From contig FMBT01000291.1 of the NCBI GenBank assembly GCA_900095095.1, positions 992,001-1,056,000 on the forward strand: a DNA stretch of 64,000 nucleotides. The letters run 5' to 3'. The notes beneath the pieces were generated by a model, which did not search any database, had not been told where the DNA came from, and saw only the letters and a list, made by a program, of their open reading frames with translations. This document shows, one piece after another, positions 10,665 through 21,795 of this stretch. Made by a program: the position numbers and the translations under genes. This DNA is from Fragilariopsis cylindrus CCMP1102 (Eukaryota; Bacillariophyta; Bacillariophyceae; Bacillariales; Bacillariaceae). How positions within the stretch are numbered: the stretch's first letter is position 1; each line of letters begins with the position of its first letter.

Positions 10665-11139
10665 TATTTCGTTCGTCTCGACTGTGCTTTCTAATGATAA
10701 ATAATACAAACAAAAGGAACGTGCTATGCTCGAAAAGAGTTCATTGGATTTTGTAAAAGAAATCAATACAGTTGGAGATGATATGTTCATGTGGGACATT
10801 AGTATTAAGGGTCCTGCCGATACTCCATACGCAGGAGGTACATTTATTTTACGAATCGAATTTCCAACTCAGTATCCATTCAAGGCACCAAAATTGAAAT
10901 TCATTACGAAGATTTACCATCCATCGGTGAAACTCGATACGGGGGACGTCTGTACCGATGTTGTTGGAGCATGGGGACCTACATTAAATGCTAAACATTG
11001 TATTCAGGTTATATACAGTATGATGCAAGCACCGGATTCGGACCATCCACTCGAAGAGAGTGTAGCACAGCAGTTGCGAGAAAAGCCGAAAGAATTTGAA
11101 AAGATGGCGAAGAAATACACCAAGGAACATGCAAAATAA
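10390..11139 (+). CDS. ubiquitin-conjugating enzyme E2
   Basis: Exon 1 is 10390-10410 (MAKRLLK) and exon 2 is 10717-11139, with a 306-bp GTAAGA...AAAAG intron; 147 residues in all. This is a minimal UBC fold with the catalytic Cys86 in GDVC and the P-F-K-P-type loop (YPFKAPKL). Ubiquitin is carried as a thioester on the cysteine and passed to an E3-bound substrate. The usual His-Pro-Asn before the active site reads His-Pro-Ser (75-77). The C-terminus (FEKMAKKYTKEHAK) resembles cytosolic UBE2D/UBE2L-size enzymes. There is no targeting sequence, so it is cytosolic or nuclear. A TGT microsatellite lies in the intron. Confidence 0.92.
10631..10660. repeat. TGT trinucleotide microsatellite in E2 intron
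   Basis: Ten TGT units inside the only intron of the E2 gene. Just upstream (10485-10527) is a run of AATTC-type motifs. Confidence 0.9.
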
Positions 11140-11851
11140 TAAACAAGGTACACTAATAATAATCACCGTAAATCATATAATCATAATACAAAAGGAGATA
11201 CAATATGCATGCATATATATACGGTGGCGATGCACTACTGTGCATTACATCCAATCAGTAATATAAAAATTATTGACAAGGATTAACAAAACGATAAAAA
11301 TATAATGGGGGCCCTTACTTATTCAGTTACGACAATAAGAGACATTCTTATATAGTACCAGCAGCAAGAGATAATTTAGTATTCCAATGTAAAGCTGAGA
11401 GCGATTTGATGTACGACGTGTCAATGGAGTAGTAGATCCGTCACGAAAATAATAATAAAAAACCAATATAAACATATTATAGATGTAATAGTATTGTATT
11501 ATAGTATATTAAATTGTTTAGTATAGTATCATAGTAAATAATTAGTATAGGATAGTATAGTATAGTGATAATATCTATGATTGTTTTCAGATACTTCACG
11601 CATTCTCGAAATACAATTTATATGGAACATAACTTGTAGACGATCACGATAAAATATTACTATGTCGTCGTCCGACTAACTTAAAACGAAAGTGAAACAC
11701 TGAGATGAAAGTTCAAGAAGAAAGTGACAGATCTTTAACGAAGGAATAAATGAATACATACAGTAGTGTATTACTGTATACTTGTATTGTATTGTATTGT
11801 ACTGTTTATTCCTTTCCACTTCAATTTTCTTCTTCTTCTTCTTCTTCTTCT
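11140..11851. other. convergent intergenic stretch
   Basis: 3' flanks of the E2 and NFU-like genes. Loosely repeated GTATAGTAT motifs lie at 11490-11575, and a TTC microsatellite abuts the NFU stop codon. Nothing else was seen. Confidence 0.4.
11827..11850. repeat. TTC microsatellite
   Basis: Eight TTC units immediately downstream of the NFU-like stop codon (GAA on the gene strand), so in its 3' UTR. Confidence 0.85.
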
Positions 11852-12747
11852 TTATGCAGCCTGCTCATTTGCTTCGGTTGTTAGTTGCCATTCGTCTTCT
11901 ACTACAACATCAATTATTTCTGGTATACGTTGTTGTAGAAAATTAGCAACTCGGTCCAAAACTGTTGTACGTTGATGCCAATATCTTCCTTTTAATCTTA
12001 AAACTACAACGGGACCGTCAAGTTCAACAAAATCGACACCACCGGTAATTCCCACCTATTAGTTTATTTTATCCATTTCCAATTTTTATATTCGAAAGGA
12101 ATGATTTGATTAGAGAAAATTTCAGATAATAAATTATATGTTTAATAAGGATTAATTGATTTGAAGAGAGAGAGAGCGCGATGAGATTGAGAAAACGACA
12201 GATATTGAATAGTAAAATAATGTTAATGTATGTGTTGCATTCTTTTTTGTAATTCTTTTTTGTTAAAACTTACACCTCGATTTTCGGCCGTATACCCGAA
12301 CACTGTACCAATCTCCTCTCGACAAGCGGCGAGTACACCCAGGACTGTTTCTTCGTCCATTGAAAGCTGTGAACCAGCGGGAACAAAGAGTGGTGCAATA
12401 CCGGCAAATGAACTATTGTCCTCGATCTCTGGCGCTTTAAGTGATGCACCTGCCTCCGCCTTTTCTTCTTGTGTATCTTCCTCCTTGGCGGCGATGAAAA
12501 TATCCTCATCGTCATCATCATCTTCTAAAACAGCAAAATCTGCCCACTCATTGTGCAGAATAATGAGAGATGATACAGATGATGATGGAAATGATTGTGG
12601 CTGGAATAAAGAATGTTGTTTGTTCGTTTGTAGCAGCAACGGGTTCGGAGAAGTGATAACAAAAGCTAGTACAGACTGCCTTATAGAAACAGCAATTACT
12701 AATAGCAAGACAAATATTGACGACATTATTGATGATTGATAGCACAT
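11852..12747 (-). CDS. plastid NFU-like domain protein without CxxC
   Basis: Exon 1 is 12747-12274 and exon 2 is 12055-11852, with a 218-bp GTAAGT...AATAG intron; 225 residues. A second ATG at 12726 (MSSIF) may be the true start because it begins the signal peptide directly. The signal peptide ends near VLAFVITSP, an Ala-Phe plastid motif. An acidic region precedes a domain with the NFU (NifU C-terminal) outline: DEETVLGVL helix, GITGGVDFVELDG, VVVLRLKG and IPEIIDVVVED. Where NFU has CGSCPSS, this protein has RYWHQRT, so the cluster-binding cysteines are absent. A scaffold role is therefore unlikely; it may bind Fe-S partners or have another function. Confidence 0.75.
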
Positions 12748-14017
12748 ACTGTTGGTTGAATTCGTTGTTATCTTCTCTAGGTCTCTTGTGGATGTGTGAA
12801 TGTTTGGCTTCAGCCAAATTATCTTAGCGAAGAATTATTTTCGAATTTTGTTTTGTCCGCATGTGTCATGATGATCATGATGTGTGTGTGCTGTGTCGAC
12901 TGGAACGCACATCATACCGCGCTGTAAAATTGAGCAAAACAACCATATTTTCTCCTGACCCCCGTTCGATTCGCACAGCTCGTCTACTGTACAAAACAAC
13001 AATAGTAACACAACATCATCACAATTATTTAGTTCTCTCTACCTTCCATTGTCCATGTCAGAAGTACAGTAGCAGATTCCCTGGGAACCATCCAAAGCAG
13101 TCTAAAATTGAACACACACTGAATACACTTACTTGATTCATATTATTTCTTCTATCTTATTATGCGGATGGTATGGCATGGGTTCTCGCAAAATGGTAGA
13201 ACGCAAGACACTTGAAAGCTCTAGCATAGTAGTGCAGGTGATTCTTTGTAGCAGTAAGTACTATCTGCTGACAGATGATGATCCTGGGGGCTCAATTTAA
13301 CTACTTGTACTTACCTACTGTACTATTTTGTGTGTGTGTTTGCGTTTGTTATCCTGTCATTTTTGTTGGGATGGGGGAACGAAATGAGTTGAAGTGAGTG
13401 GTACGAAATAAAGGGGGAGGGAATTATGAATTAGTGGAGAAGACTAGTACTGTAGAATAGGCTAGGGAAATTTGAATACTTTACTTGACTTGTACAAGAG
13501 AGATTGCATACATACATGTACTGTAATAAAAAGTATAAGTATGGATATTTTAATTTCTCCATTAAGAAATTGGATAAACGATAAACAGCTCTCCTTTGCG
13601 ACTATTGTACGAGGTCTATTATTTATTTGTCGTTAGATTAATTTTCATTGTGTGTGGGACTTAATGGAAAGAAAATTGACGGCTGAGATCATGCCGTGTC
13701 GCTTTCTTACTGTGTTTAGCAGATTTTTCTTCATTCTATTGCAATTTCAAACGAACAACGGCATCACCCAGTTGCCACTTCAATTGTTCCTCTTGCACAA
13801 CGAACGCGCAAATAAGAACTTTTAAAAACCTGCCATCATGCTGATAGTAAAACAGAATACTACGTTAGTACCGGTTGTTACTTAGTACATTCTCAAGTCA
13901 TTTTCCTCTTATCTCACCATTCCTCTTACTATCGCTATTTTCAGACACAAACAAATAAAAACCACCAAACATAACTTTTTACTACCTTAATTTAAAAAAA
14001 TAAAAAAATAATTCAAA
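12748..14017. other. divergent intergenic region
   Basis: About 1.3 kb between the NFU-like and 14-3-3 genes, so promoters of both. A 91-codon open frame (12861-13136) has no family resemblance and is probably chance. Short GT and GTAC-rich tracts occur. No RNA gene was recognised. Confidence 0.4.
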
Positions 14018-14961
14018 ATGGAACGTGATTCTCTTGTATACAAAGCCAAGCTTGCTGAGCAAGCTGAACGATTCGATGAGATGGTTCAAGATATGTAAGC
14101 ATTAAGAGAGAACAGTTTTTTAAAAAAATTTAGTTGATTTTTCTGGCCGCTGGTTAATTGTGACCATTAAATTTGTTATAAGAAACTAAATCCCCTTCCA
14201 AAAAAAATGAAGGAAATGCTATATATATACGTTTACTGACCCTTTCTGTTTACCATGTGTCTTGTTTATCCTATCAAATTTAATTATATCTAAACTATAA
14301 CAGGAAGGAGGTTGCCAAACAACCCCAAGAACTTACCGTCGAAGAACGTAACTTGTTGAGTGTTGCCTACAAGAATGTTATCGGTTCCCGACGAGCATCG
14401 TGGCGTGTTGTTACTAGCATCGAACAAAAGGGTGATAGTGACAAGATGGAAATCATTAAAGATTATAAATCAAAGATTGAATGTGAACTTGTTGAAATCT
14501 GTAATGATATTCTTGGTATTATTGAGGAATCATTAATTCCTAACTCAACATCGGAAGAAGCTAAAGTATTTTACTACAAGATGAAGGGTGATTATCATCG
14601 ATACTTATCTGAATTCCAAACAGGTGATACACGAAAAGAATCAGCCGGTGCCGCATTAGATGCCTACCAAGCCGCGAGTGGTATTGCACAATCTGATTTA
14701 CCACCCACACATCCAATCCGATTGGGTCTTGCATTGAACTTTTCCGTCTTCTATTATGAAATCCTTAATGCACCAGACAAAGCATGTTCAATTGCAAAGC
14801 AAGCGTTCGATGATGCTATTGCTGAACTTGATACATTAAATGAAGAATCCTACAAAGACTCAACATTGATTATGCAATTACTTCGTGATAACTTAACTCT
14901 ATGGACGAGTGATCAAGCGGATGCTGATGGTGCCGATAAGGAAGAAGTTGTGGACAACTAA
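14018..14961 (+). CDS. 14-3-3 phosphoserine-binding protein
   Basis: Exon 1 is 14018-14094 and exon 2 is 14304-14961, joined by a 209-bp GTAAGC...ACAG intron that splits Met26; 244 residues. The start has the context AAAATGG. All 14-3-3 signatures are visible: [20 protein letters not shown] (helix 3, basic phosphate pocket), [14 protein letters not shown] with the second pocket Arg-Tyr, and [11 protein letters not shown]. The acidic divergent tail ends in EEVVDN. These dimers bind phosphorylated client proteins in signalling and cell-cycle control. Length and motifs are normal for the family. Confidence 0.97.
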
Positions 14962-15464
14962 AACTAAACTTCTTCCTAACTGAAATTGAGATCTGGTCTT
15001 GAACTGAATTGAGATCTTATCTACATTATAACTACTAATTGTAAACTTTAATAATAATATTTTCGAACTTTTGATATATAATAAAAGATCCAAACAAAAG
15101 TGTGTGTGTGTGTGTGTTTGTGTTATTATACTTTACTACACAACATGATGATGTATTCAACTATTATCGTACTGTACAACGAACTACAGAGACGAGGATG
15201 ATAATAATAATGATACTACAAGTAACGTACAAAAACGATGACGATGATATTGCGGGAAATAAAATCTAAACTAAACTACTTAAAAAACTTTTTTCAATAC
15301 AAATAAATAAACTTACTACAATGCACTTTTATATTACTAGTAATAATCTTATTTTATGCGAAAGGATGCATAAAAAGATGCTCAGATAAATAACTAATGC
15401 AAATATCTACACATTGTACATTGCACTTAAAGTAAAGTAGTATTGATTAAATTTTAACTATTAT
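14962..15464. other. convergent intergenic stretch with GT microsatellite
   Basis: 3' flanks of the 14-3-3 and Nudix genes. Eight TG units at 15101-15117 lie in the likely 14-3-3 3' UTR. No other feature was seen. Confidence 0.5.
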
Positions 15465-16801
15465 TTATATACAATCACCACTTCGTAATTCACGAACAAC
15501 ATCTAAATAACCCTTCGTATCTGGTGAAATATAATTTCGTTCACGTAGTAAGTAATCAATGATAACTAAATAACAATTTGGTTTTATTGGATCATTAAAG
15601 TCTGGTGAAAGACTTTCCCTAATTTGATTATAATTCCAAAGAAAAAATTCTTCGACTTCACCATCTAACGGTTTTGGTATATAATCTTTTGGTAATACAA
15701 ATCATAATTGAATATACAACACGTGATATTTTATTACCATTCCATTCTTGTTGCCAGTGACTGTTTCATAACTAACAACACCGCGGGATATATATTTGGT
15801 TCTGTTATTTCTGGTGGTATCCCCGCTTCTTCTTCACATTCCTTAATAACATTTTCCATTAAACTTAATCCAGCTGGTTGACCACCAGCAACGATATGAT
15901 CCACCATACCAGGATATTTCGATTTCAATTTAGATCGACGTGCCATCCACATTAATTTCTTACTACTATTATTATTATCATTATCTTCGTTATCTGATTG
16001 ATCAAGTACTATTCCATTAATATGTACACCATATTCTAGTACACCCAGTACACTAATTGCTGCACGTTCCATTAAGAAAACGGTTGGATTATAAAATGAA
16101 TCTGATACCGAATATAATTCATTTCTCCATCCGGTAACAATACCATTCATTTTTAATTGATCCATAACAGCAGCAACAGCTTTTGTTCGTGATTCTATTG
16201 TCGTACCGGCAATTTTTTCAGACAATGTAAGGAATGGACGAAAATATGATGAAGACGAAGATGATGATGATGATGATGAGGATGGCGTTGATACCAATTC
16301 AAAAACAGGCGATGTATTTCCAGTATCCTGCTCGTTGTTCTTGTCTCTCTCATCATCATCGTCGATACATAATATAGAAGTAGAACATAAAATTTCTACC
16401 ATTTGAGGATGAACTTTTCCAAGCACAAGACCATCAACTTGAAATTCGACTATACTTGAACGAACATCATCGTTCATCTTATTGCATTCTCTAATTCGGT
16501 ATAGCATATCCTTTAGTAGTTGTTCTTGTTCATGTTTATGTTCATCCACCGCTACACATAGTACTGCCTCATTCTCCTTATCGACACCATCGATTATGTT
16601 ACTACTTGAAGTATTAATCTTACTACTGCTGCTGCTGGAAGTAGTAGCAGTAGAAGTACATTGTTTACTACAGAAAGAGAATGGTGATTGCCGTGATGGT
16701 ATCTGTCCAACCACCCTCCTTCCTATTACAAATGCCAACGATCTTTGAAACGATATGGCGGAGTGAATTGTCACAATTGACATCATTTTTCTTCCTCTCA
16801 T
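15465..16801 (-). CDS. Nudix hydrolase with N-terminal DUF4743-type region (frame broken near its end)
   Basis: ATG at 16801, or the pair at 16786/16783, begins a presequence (MMSIVTIHSAISFQRSLAFVIG) with an Ala-Phe plastid-like motif. The middle (about residues 90-240) resembles the DUF4743 region of plant NUDT20/24 and yeast YJR142W. The Nudix fold follows: VHINGIVLD, a GG loop, and the helix KECEEEAGI that matches REUXEEXGU with Lys for Arg. The open frame stops at 15734, but SYETVTG, VLPKDYIPKPLDGEVEEF and the C-terminus ending in a TAA at 15465 continue in other frames. Four single-base insertions in short runs between 15690 and 15795 would restore them. Homologues act on nucleotide or thiamine-type diphosphates; the substrate here is unknown. 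Confidence 0.75.
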
Positions 16802-18856
16802 CTCTTTCGTTCCGGGTTTTCTTTGTATTTCTGTGTTTGTTCTGCTCTTTATCAATTGCTGCTGATACTATACCTACCTACCCCTACCTACTTTTGCTAA
16901 GCTCGGTTCTCAGTGTCAAGAAAATTCTGGATTCTGATTCCGTCAACAATATCAGCAATATCAACAATGCCTTCATAAGCTGAGCACGCCTGTCATCGGC
17001 AATCCATCATCTCGTAAGATCCCACAATTTCAAAATCTTCACACTTCGCACGCAATAACACGACAATTACAGCATGAATTCGTGATCAAAGATGTTTCTG
17101 CTTCAATCACGAAAGGTAAGAACATCAAGCAAAAGGCGGTAAGAGGAAAACACGCCAAGCTTTTATTCATCCATTTTGACAACAAAGTATTATTTCTGCT
17201 GCTGCTGCTGCTGCTGCTGCTGCCACCAGCAATACTGGTATTGTTGTTGTAGGCATAGTTGTTTCCTTGTATGTTTGCTAGTATAAGGGGGAAATGTGAA
17301 CACAACAGTGATTCTATTCCATTGTTGATCAACACTTCTCAAAAATTGCAATAAGATAAGCATAGCAACTCTATGTTGTCTATAGATTTGTCATGATTTT
17401 TAGTCTGTTATATTGTGGTTGTTATTGTATGTGAGTATACAAGGTTGTTGCTTGAGTGCTACATATAGTGAAAATCACAGTTTGGTCAAAAAGTCAGCAA
17501 TATTGGGTATTAGCACACCCATTCATCCATCGTTTAAATACTGACAAGCAGAACTATGTAATAATGCTTTCATCACATCATTCATTACAGAAAGGAAGAT
17601 TGACCCCTCCCCTCCTTCCTACACACATATACGCACTATAATATACCACTTGATTAGAGTTCAATCAAATTGCTGCTCCTGGATCGGATTGGATGGATAT
17701 AGACAACATCCCATCATCACTAATCCTCGATGGTGTAATAGTAGAACAAAACAACCCTGCCTACAGTATAGTACTGTGCAATAAAGCAGCCAAAAAGGTC
17801 AATGCTACGCTAGCCAAAGAAAGAGACCATTCTTCATTTATAGACTTTTTCAATATGTGAACTCCATTTTCCACTGTTCAATTCACTTTTCTAGCTGCAT
17901 CATTATTTGTGCTGATTCATTTATTTGATTCGACTGACTCATTCGATTAGACATGCTTCTAGAAGATACCATAGCCAAGTGTGTAACACTACTGTACCAT
18001 CGAAAAATCGCCATACCAAAATGACTGAAGCAAAAAACTTCACCGTGATGCGTTGAGCGGAGCATTGCCAAGAATTCCGTGCGTTCGCACACGCTTCATT
18101 GTTATCGCCCATCAAGCTTTTTACGTTTAAGGTGATTATCAAGTGGGCATATGCTATACAACAGGGGTGAATAAAAATGCACAACAAATATGCCCTAACA
18201 GATGCTCATCTAGTATGAGAATTTGAAATTTTTGGCATTTTATCTGCCACGACATCATTGTCAATTACGGCGACATCTGAAATCTGAGATCTGTTATCTA
18301 ACTTTTGTAATTTTGTTGTGTTCAAACGACCCACCTAGCCACTCCGCACCGACTCCGTGGTATTTAGAAATACACTGTGCGTTACACGACTTTCACTTGT
18401 GAAACATGAACTTTTTGTTTCTCAAAAGTAATGAGAGTTGTTGATAATGGTTAGACACACATTAATTCCTACACATACTCATCGAACGGACACATTTTAG
18501 TGGAGGGAGATTTACTAATTTGTTTTAGCTCATCTTTCATTATTTTCTCTATCATACTACAATTTAACGATTTCAATACTCAGATTCGATTCTTGTCGAA
18601 ATACAAAACATCGTAAAGACAGAGAAAACGCTTGGATCTGTCAACACAACACAAGAAAACACAAAATTCCAAAAGCATTTGTACTTGTACTCTACTTGTA
18701 CGTCGGATTGACAAAAAACTAAATGATATTATAATTATTTCATTTCATCTCCTTTGCTAAATCAACTCATAGCATTCCGGACACTAAAATAAATCGTCTC
18801 CAACAAGATATATCAAGAGCATACTGATTGACATCGTCATCATAACCCAAGACATA
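16802..18856. other. 2-kb divergent intergenic region
   Basis: Upstream regions of the Nudix gene and the Ser-rich gene at 18857. It holds a CTG microsatellite (17196-17222) and several 60-100 codon open frames without ATG support or recognisable content. No tRNA or other RNA was recognised. Confidence 0.4.
17196..17222. repeat. CTG trinucleotide microsatellite
   Basis: Nine CTG units in noncoding DNA. On the minus strand an open frame reads it as poly-Ser, but that frame has no ATG. Confidence 0.9.
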
Positions 18857-20002
18857 ATGAAACACTCATCACCTATATTATCGACGATCTGTAGTGGAGA
18901 AGAAGAGTCTGTGGAGTTGGAGTGGTTGTCACACTTATCACCTCATATTTCCACACTAAGCAGTAAAGACTCTTCTGGTGGTTCTGATAGTGCAAGTAGA
19001 GTTTCAACCGGTTCGGAATCTTACACTAAAACAAGTCCTAGTAGTAATTCGAGTAGTAATGGTGACTCTACTTGTATCGATCATGACTGTGATTGTCATA
19101 CATCATCTTCTCCATCAACACCAAGAACAACAATCGAAGACGAAGATGATCCCATAATCTCATTCCAAGGTCTTTCCCTTCAACAGGACCAACCATTAAC
19201 AGAGACATCGACATCAAAATCAGCTGTAATTGAGGTAGACGAAGACGAAGAAGTGGTAGGGATTAGATCACCATCGTCACCATCATCTCCGTCGTCGTCA
19301 GTATTATATCCTGTAATAGAGATGAAAACACTACCGACTACCACACGACGAGAATATCGTCAAGAACAACAGCAAGCAAAATGTCCGAATCTATCAACAT
19401 CAATAACAAGTGGAAGAAGAAGACCTATGATTTCTCGCTTTGAACCGAAAACGATAGCGCATCAAAATAAATCATTATCTTCCTCATTGTTATCATGGGA
19501 TGTTGTTGGACGAACTACGTCATCGTCATCGTCATCGTCATCATCATTATCATCTGGAGCAGCGACAGTAGCAGCAGCAGTGTCAATAAACGGCACTACT
19601 TCACGTACGAACGCAAATAGACTCACGTTCAAAAGAATTATCAGAACGACTCCTAAATCTAATACTGGTAACAGTACCTGTACTTCAGATGACAACAACC
19701 AGTAGCAGTACAACAACGATGATGATTCAATTGCAAGAATATCCGAACAACAACAACAGCCACAACATAAACAACGATCGTCGTCGAAGAGACAACGTGG
19801 AGGATCTGATTTTTCAATGATTATGATGACAACAACAGATCAGAATACCGCCGTTAGTGGTACTACTACAGATAATGCTACTGCTGCCGTCTCGTCTCCG
19901 TTCGATCATCGAAAAAGAAGACGATTAAATCGAAATCGTGCATTACTTTCACATGAATTTGATACGATTCTTTCACAAATTAATACTACGGGGTCCTTAT
20001 AG
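18857..20002 (+). CDS. unknown Ser-rich protein with an internal TAG
   Basis: An ATG at 18857 opens a frame to TAG at 19703-19705 (282 codons). The same frame then stays open for 98 further codons to TAG at 20000-20002, with matching composition (Gln/Asn/Asp runs, then a basic segment HRKRRRLNRNR). The full frame is 381 residues plus the internal stop. The N-terminal half is Ser/Thr/Asp-rich with a His-Asp-Cys-Asp-Cys cluster (about residue 77). Other poly-Ser and Arg-rich stretches suggest a nuclear disordered protein. No domain was recognised. The internal stop reads CAG TAG CAG and could be a C-to-T change, an allele or readthrough. Confidence 0.6.
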
Positions 20003-20238
20003 ATAAAATAGAGAAATAATATAGAGAGCAATTTTAGAAACACCAAAAAATAACAACGCATATGCTTAATTCTAGCTAGTAGAGCAGAAGAAAGTATAAG
20101 CAATATTACTTTGTGCTCTTTGTTTTGCAATCTATTATTTTAGTTTACTACCCCTCTATATTTAAAAAGTGTATGTTTGTTTGATATTCCCAACAAAGTA
20201 CCAAAGTCATAAAATCATTTCATTAGGATCATTAGAAG

Positions 20239-21795
20239 TCATAACACGGTAAACGGAATCAGATAACTTTTGTATCGTGTGTTATCTCCCGAAAACTTAT
20301 CCTCCAATAGGGCCGAACAGGATGAATCTGCATCGTTCTTGTTATCGTTATCGTGTTGTTGTTGATAATGTTCCCGTTGGTAAGCCTGCCAAAGAGATTG
20401 ACATGTAGGGTAGTGGAAAACGGCATGTTGTGCCCTAGATTCGGACATGCCAGGTAGCTGCTGCAACTGACGTATCCAAACATCCTTAGCCTTTTCAAGT
20501 TTATTATCTAATGCAGTACAACCCTGTTTGATTTTTTTGATACATTCTAGTTCTGTTACTTGGTTTGTGTACCGTTTTTCGGCTAAACTCCTTGTCATTT
20601 TATGAATAGTCAATTGCATGAGCTCGATGCTAGAACAAAGGATACATTCAACCTGAAATTGTACCAACAACCACTGCATTGCGTCTTCTAGTTCTTTTAC
20701 AGTTGGCAGGGAACGTTCGTCATTACTTCCTTATGACGACGGTATTCCACCCACTTTTTGTCCAGAGCTTTCGGTAAGTCACGAAGTAAGAAGATAATTT
20801 TTGGTTCAACACTAGACGACGATGGGATGTTCCACACGTGTTTCCATTGCGATCGGATGGAATCTAGGTATGATTCTAAAGCTGGATAGTCGTCCTCTTC
20901 GTCTTGTGAATTTCGACGCAATAACGGTATGAAATCATCTGGTTCGAAAATCAGAACCAAATATTGTATATGCTCATACCCGCAATCACCACCATCACCA
21001 TCATTATCCGCACCAATTTTTTTAGTAGTTGCTGTACTCTTTTTATTTCTTATTCGATTGATGGATTCGAGATTTTCAACGGCATCTTTGGCCCCACCCA
21101 ATAGTTTGTCTTTCCGTACAAATTGAATCGCTTTTGCTGGAGATCCAAGTGAAATAGAATATGAATACACTAAAAAGTCTATTTTTAATTTATCTACCAA
21201 CCCATGAGGATCATCGTCATATAAATCTGTGTCAAGCAACACAGCAATTTCTTCGTGAGCATATTTTCCCGTGGTCTGATAATGGTTATCTTGGTGCTGT
21301 TTCTTCGCCATACTTTCTTCTTGCTTTCGATGTTCTTTTTCTTCTTTTGCTTCTTTTCGTTTCTTGATCCGTTCTTGTTTCTCTTTTTCCTTTTGTTCGT
21401 CACGTTCTCTTTTCTTTTTTAGCTTTGGGTCCTCTCTCTTTTCAAACACTCGTTTTGAATTCAGTAAAAGTCTATCACCATCGTCGTCCGTATCGGAATC
21501 AGAGACAAGTCTATAGATCTGCTAGTAGTAGCAGCAGCAGTAGAATAATTCTTGTTTTTTGATAATTGTTTTGCCATGGTTGTTGTGGCGATCGAAGGAG
21601 CTTTCTTCTTTGTTGCTATCTTGGTATCATTATTGACGATGTCGTCAAGTCTTCTGAATCTAGCTTTTTATTTGGCATCTTCATCTTTTCTCGAATAGGC
21701 GAGAGAATTTGTAAGTCGCCATCATCGTCGTCGCTACTACTGTCTACATTATAATATTTGCGAGCGAGTTGAGGTTTCGGCTCGTTCGATTCCAT
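20239..21795 (-). CDS. EME1/Mms4-like subunit of the Mus81 structure-specific endonuclease (frame broken)
   Basis: Frames at 20239-20679, 20697-21449 and two more N-terminal pieces form one protein. Three single-base insertions in short runs (GG at 20729-20730, TT near 21504 and TT near 21648) give one 519-residue frame from ATG 21795 (MESNEPKP). Residues about 1-200 are acidic, then a Lys/Glu-rich helix. The ERCC4-like nuclease fold follows, including EEIAVLLDTDLYDD and LVLIFEP; the EME1 partner normally lacks the full ERKxxxD active site, as here. The C-terminus has the helix-hairpin-helix LPGMSESRAQHAVFHYPT. Mus81-Eme1 cuts branched DNA in recombination. Coding-like text also continues upstream of the ATG across a TAG at about 21871. 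Confidence 0.7.

Noticed and set aside
12861-13136. 91-codon plus-strand frame
   Set aside because: No recognisable content and no conserved features; likely chance in a divergent region.
17039-17335. 98-codon minus-strand frame with poly-Ser
   Set aside because: No ATG start, and poly-Ser comes from the CTG microsatellite.
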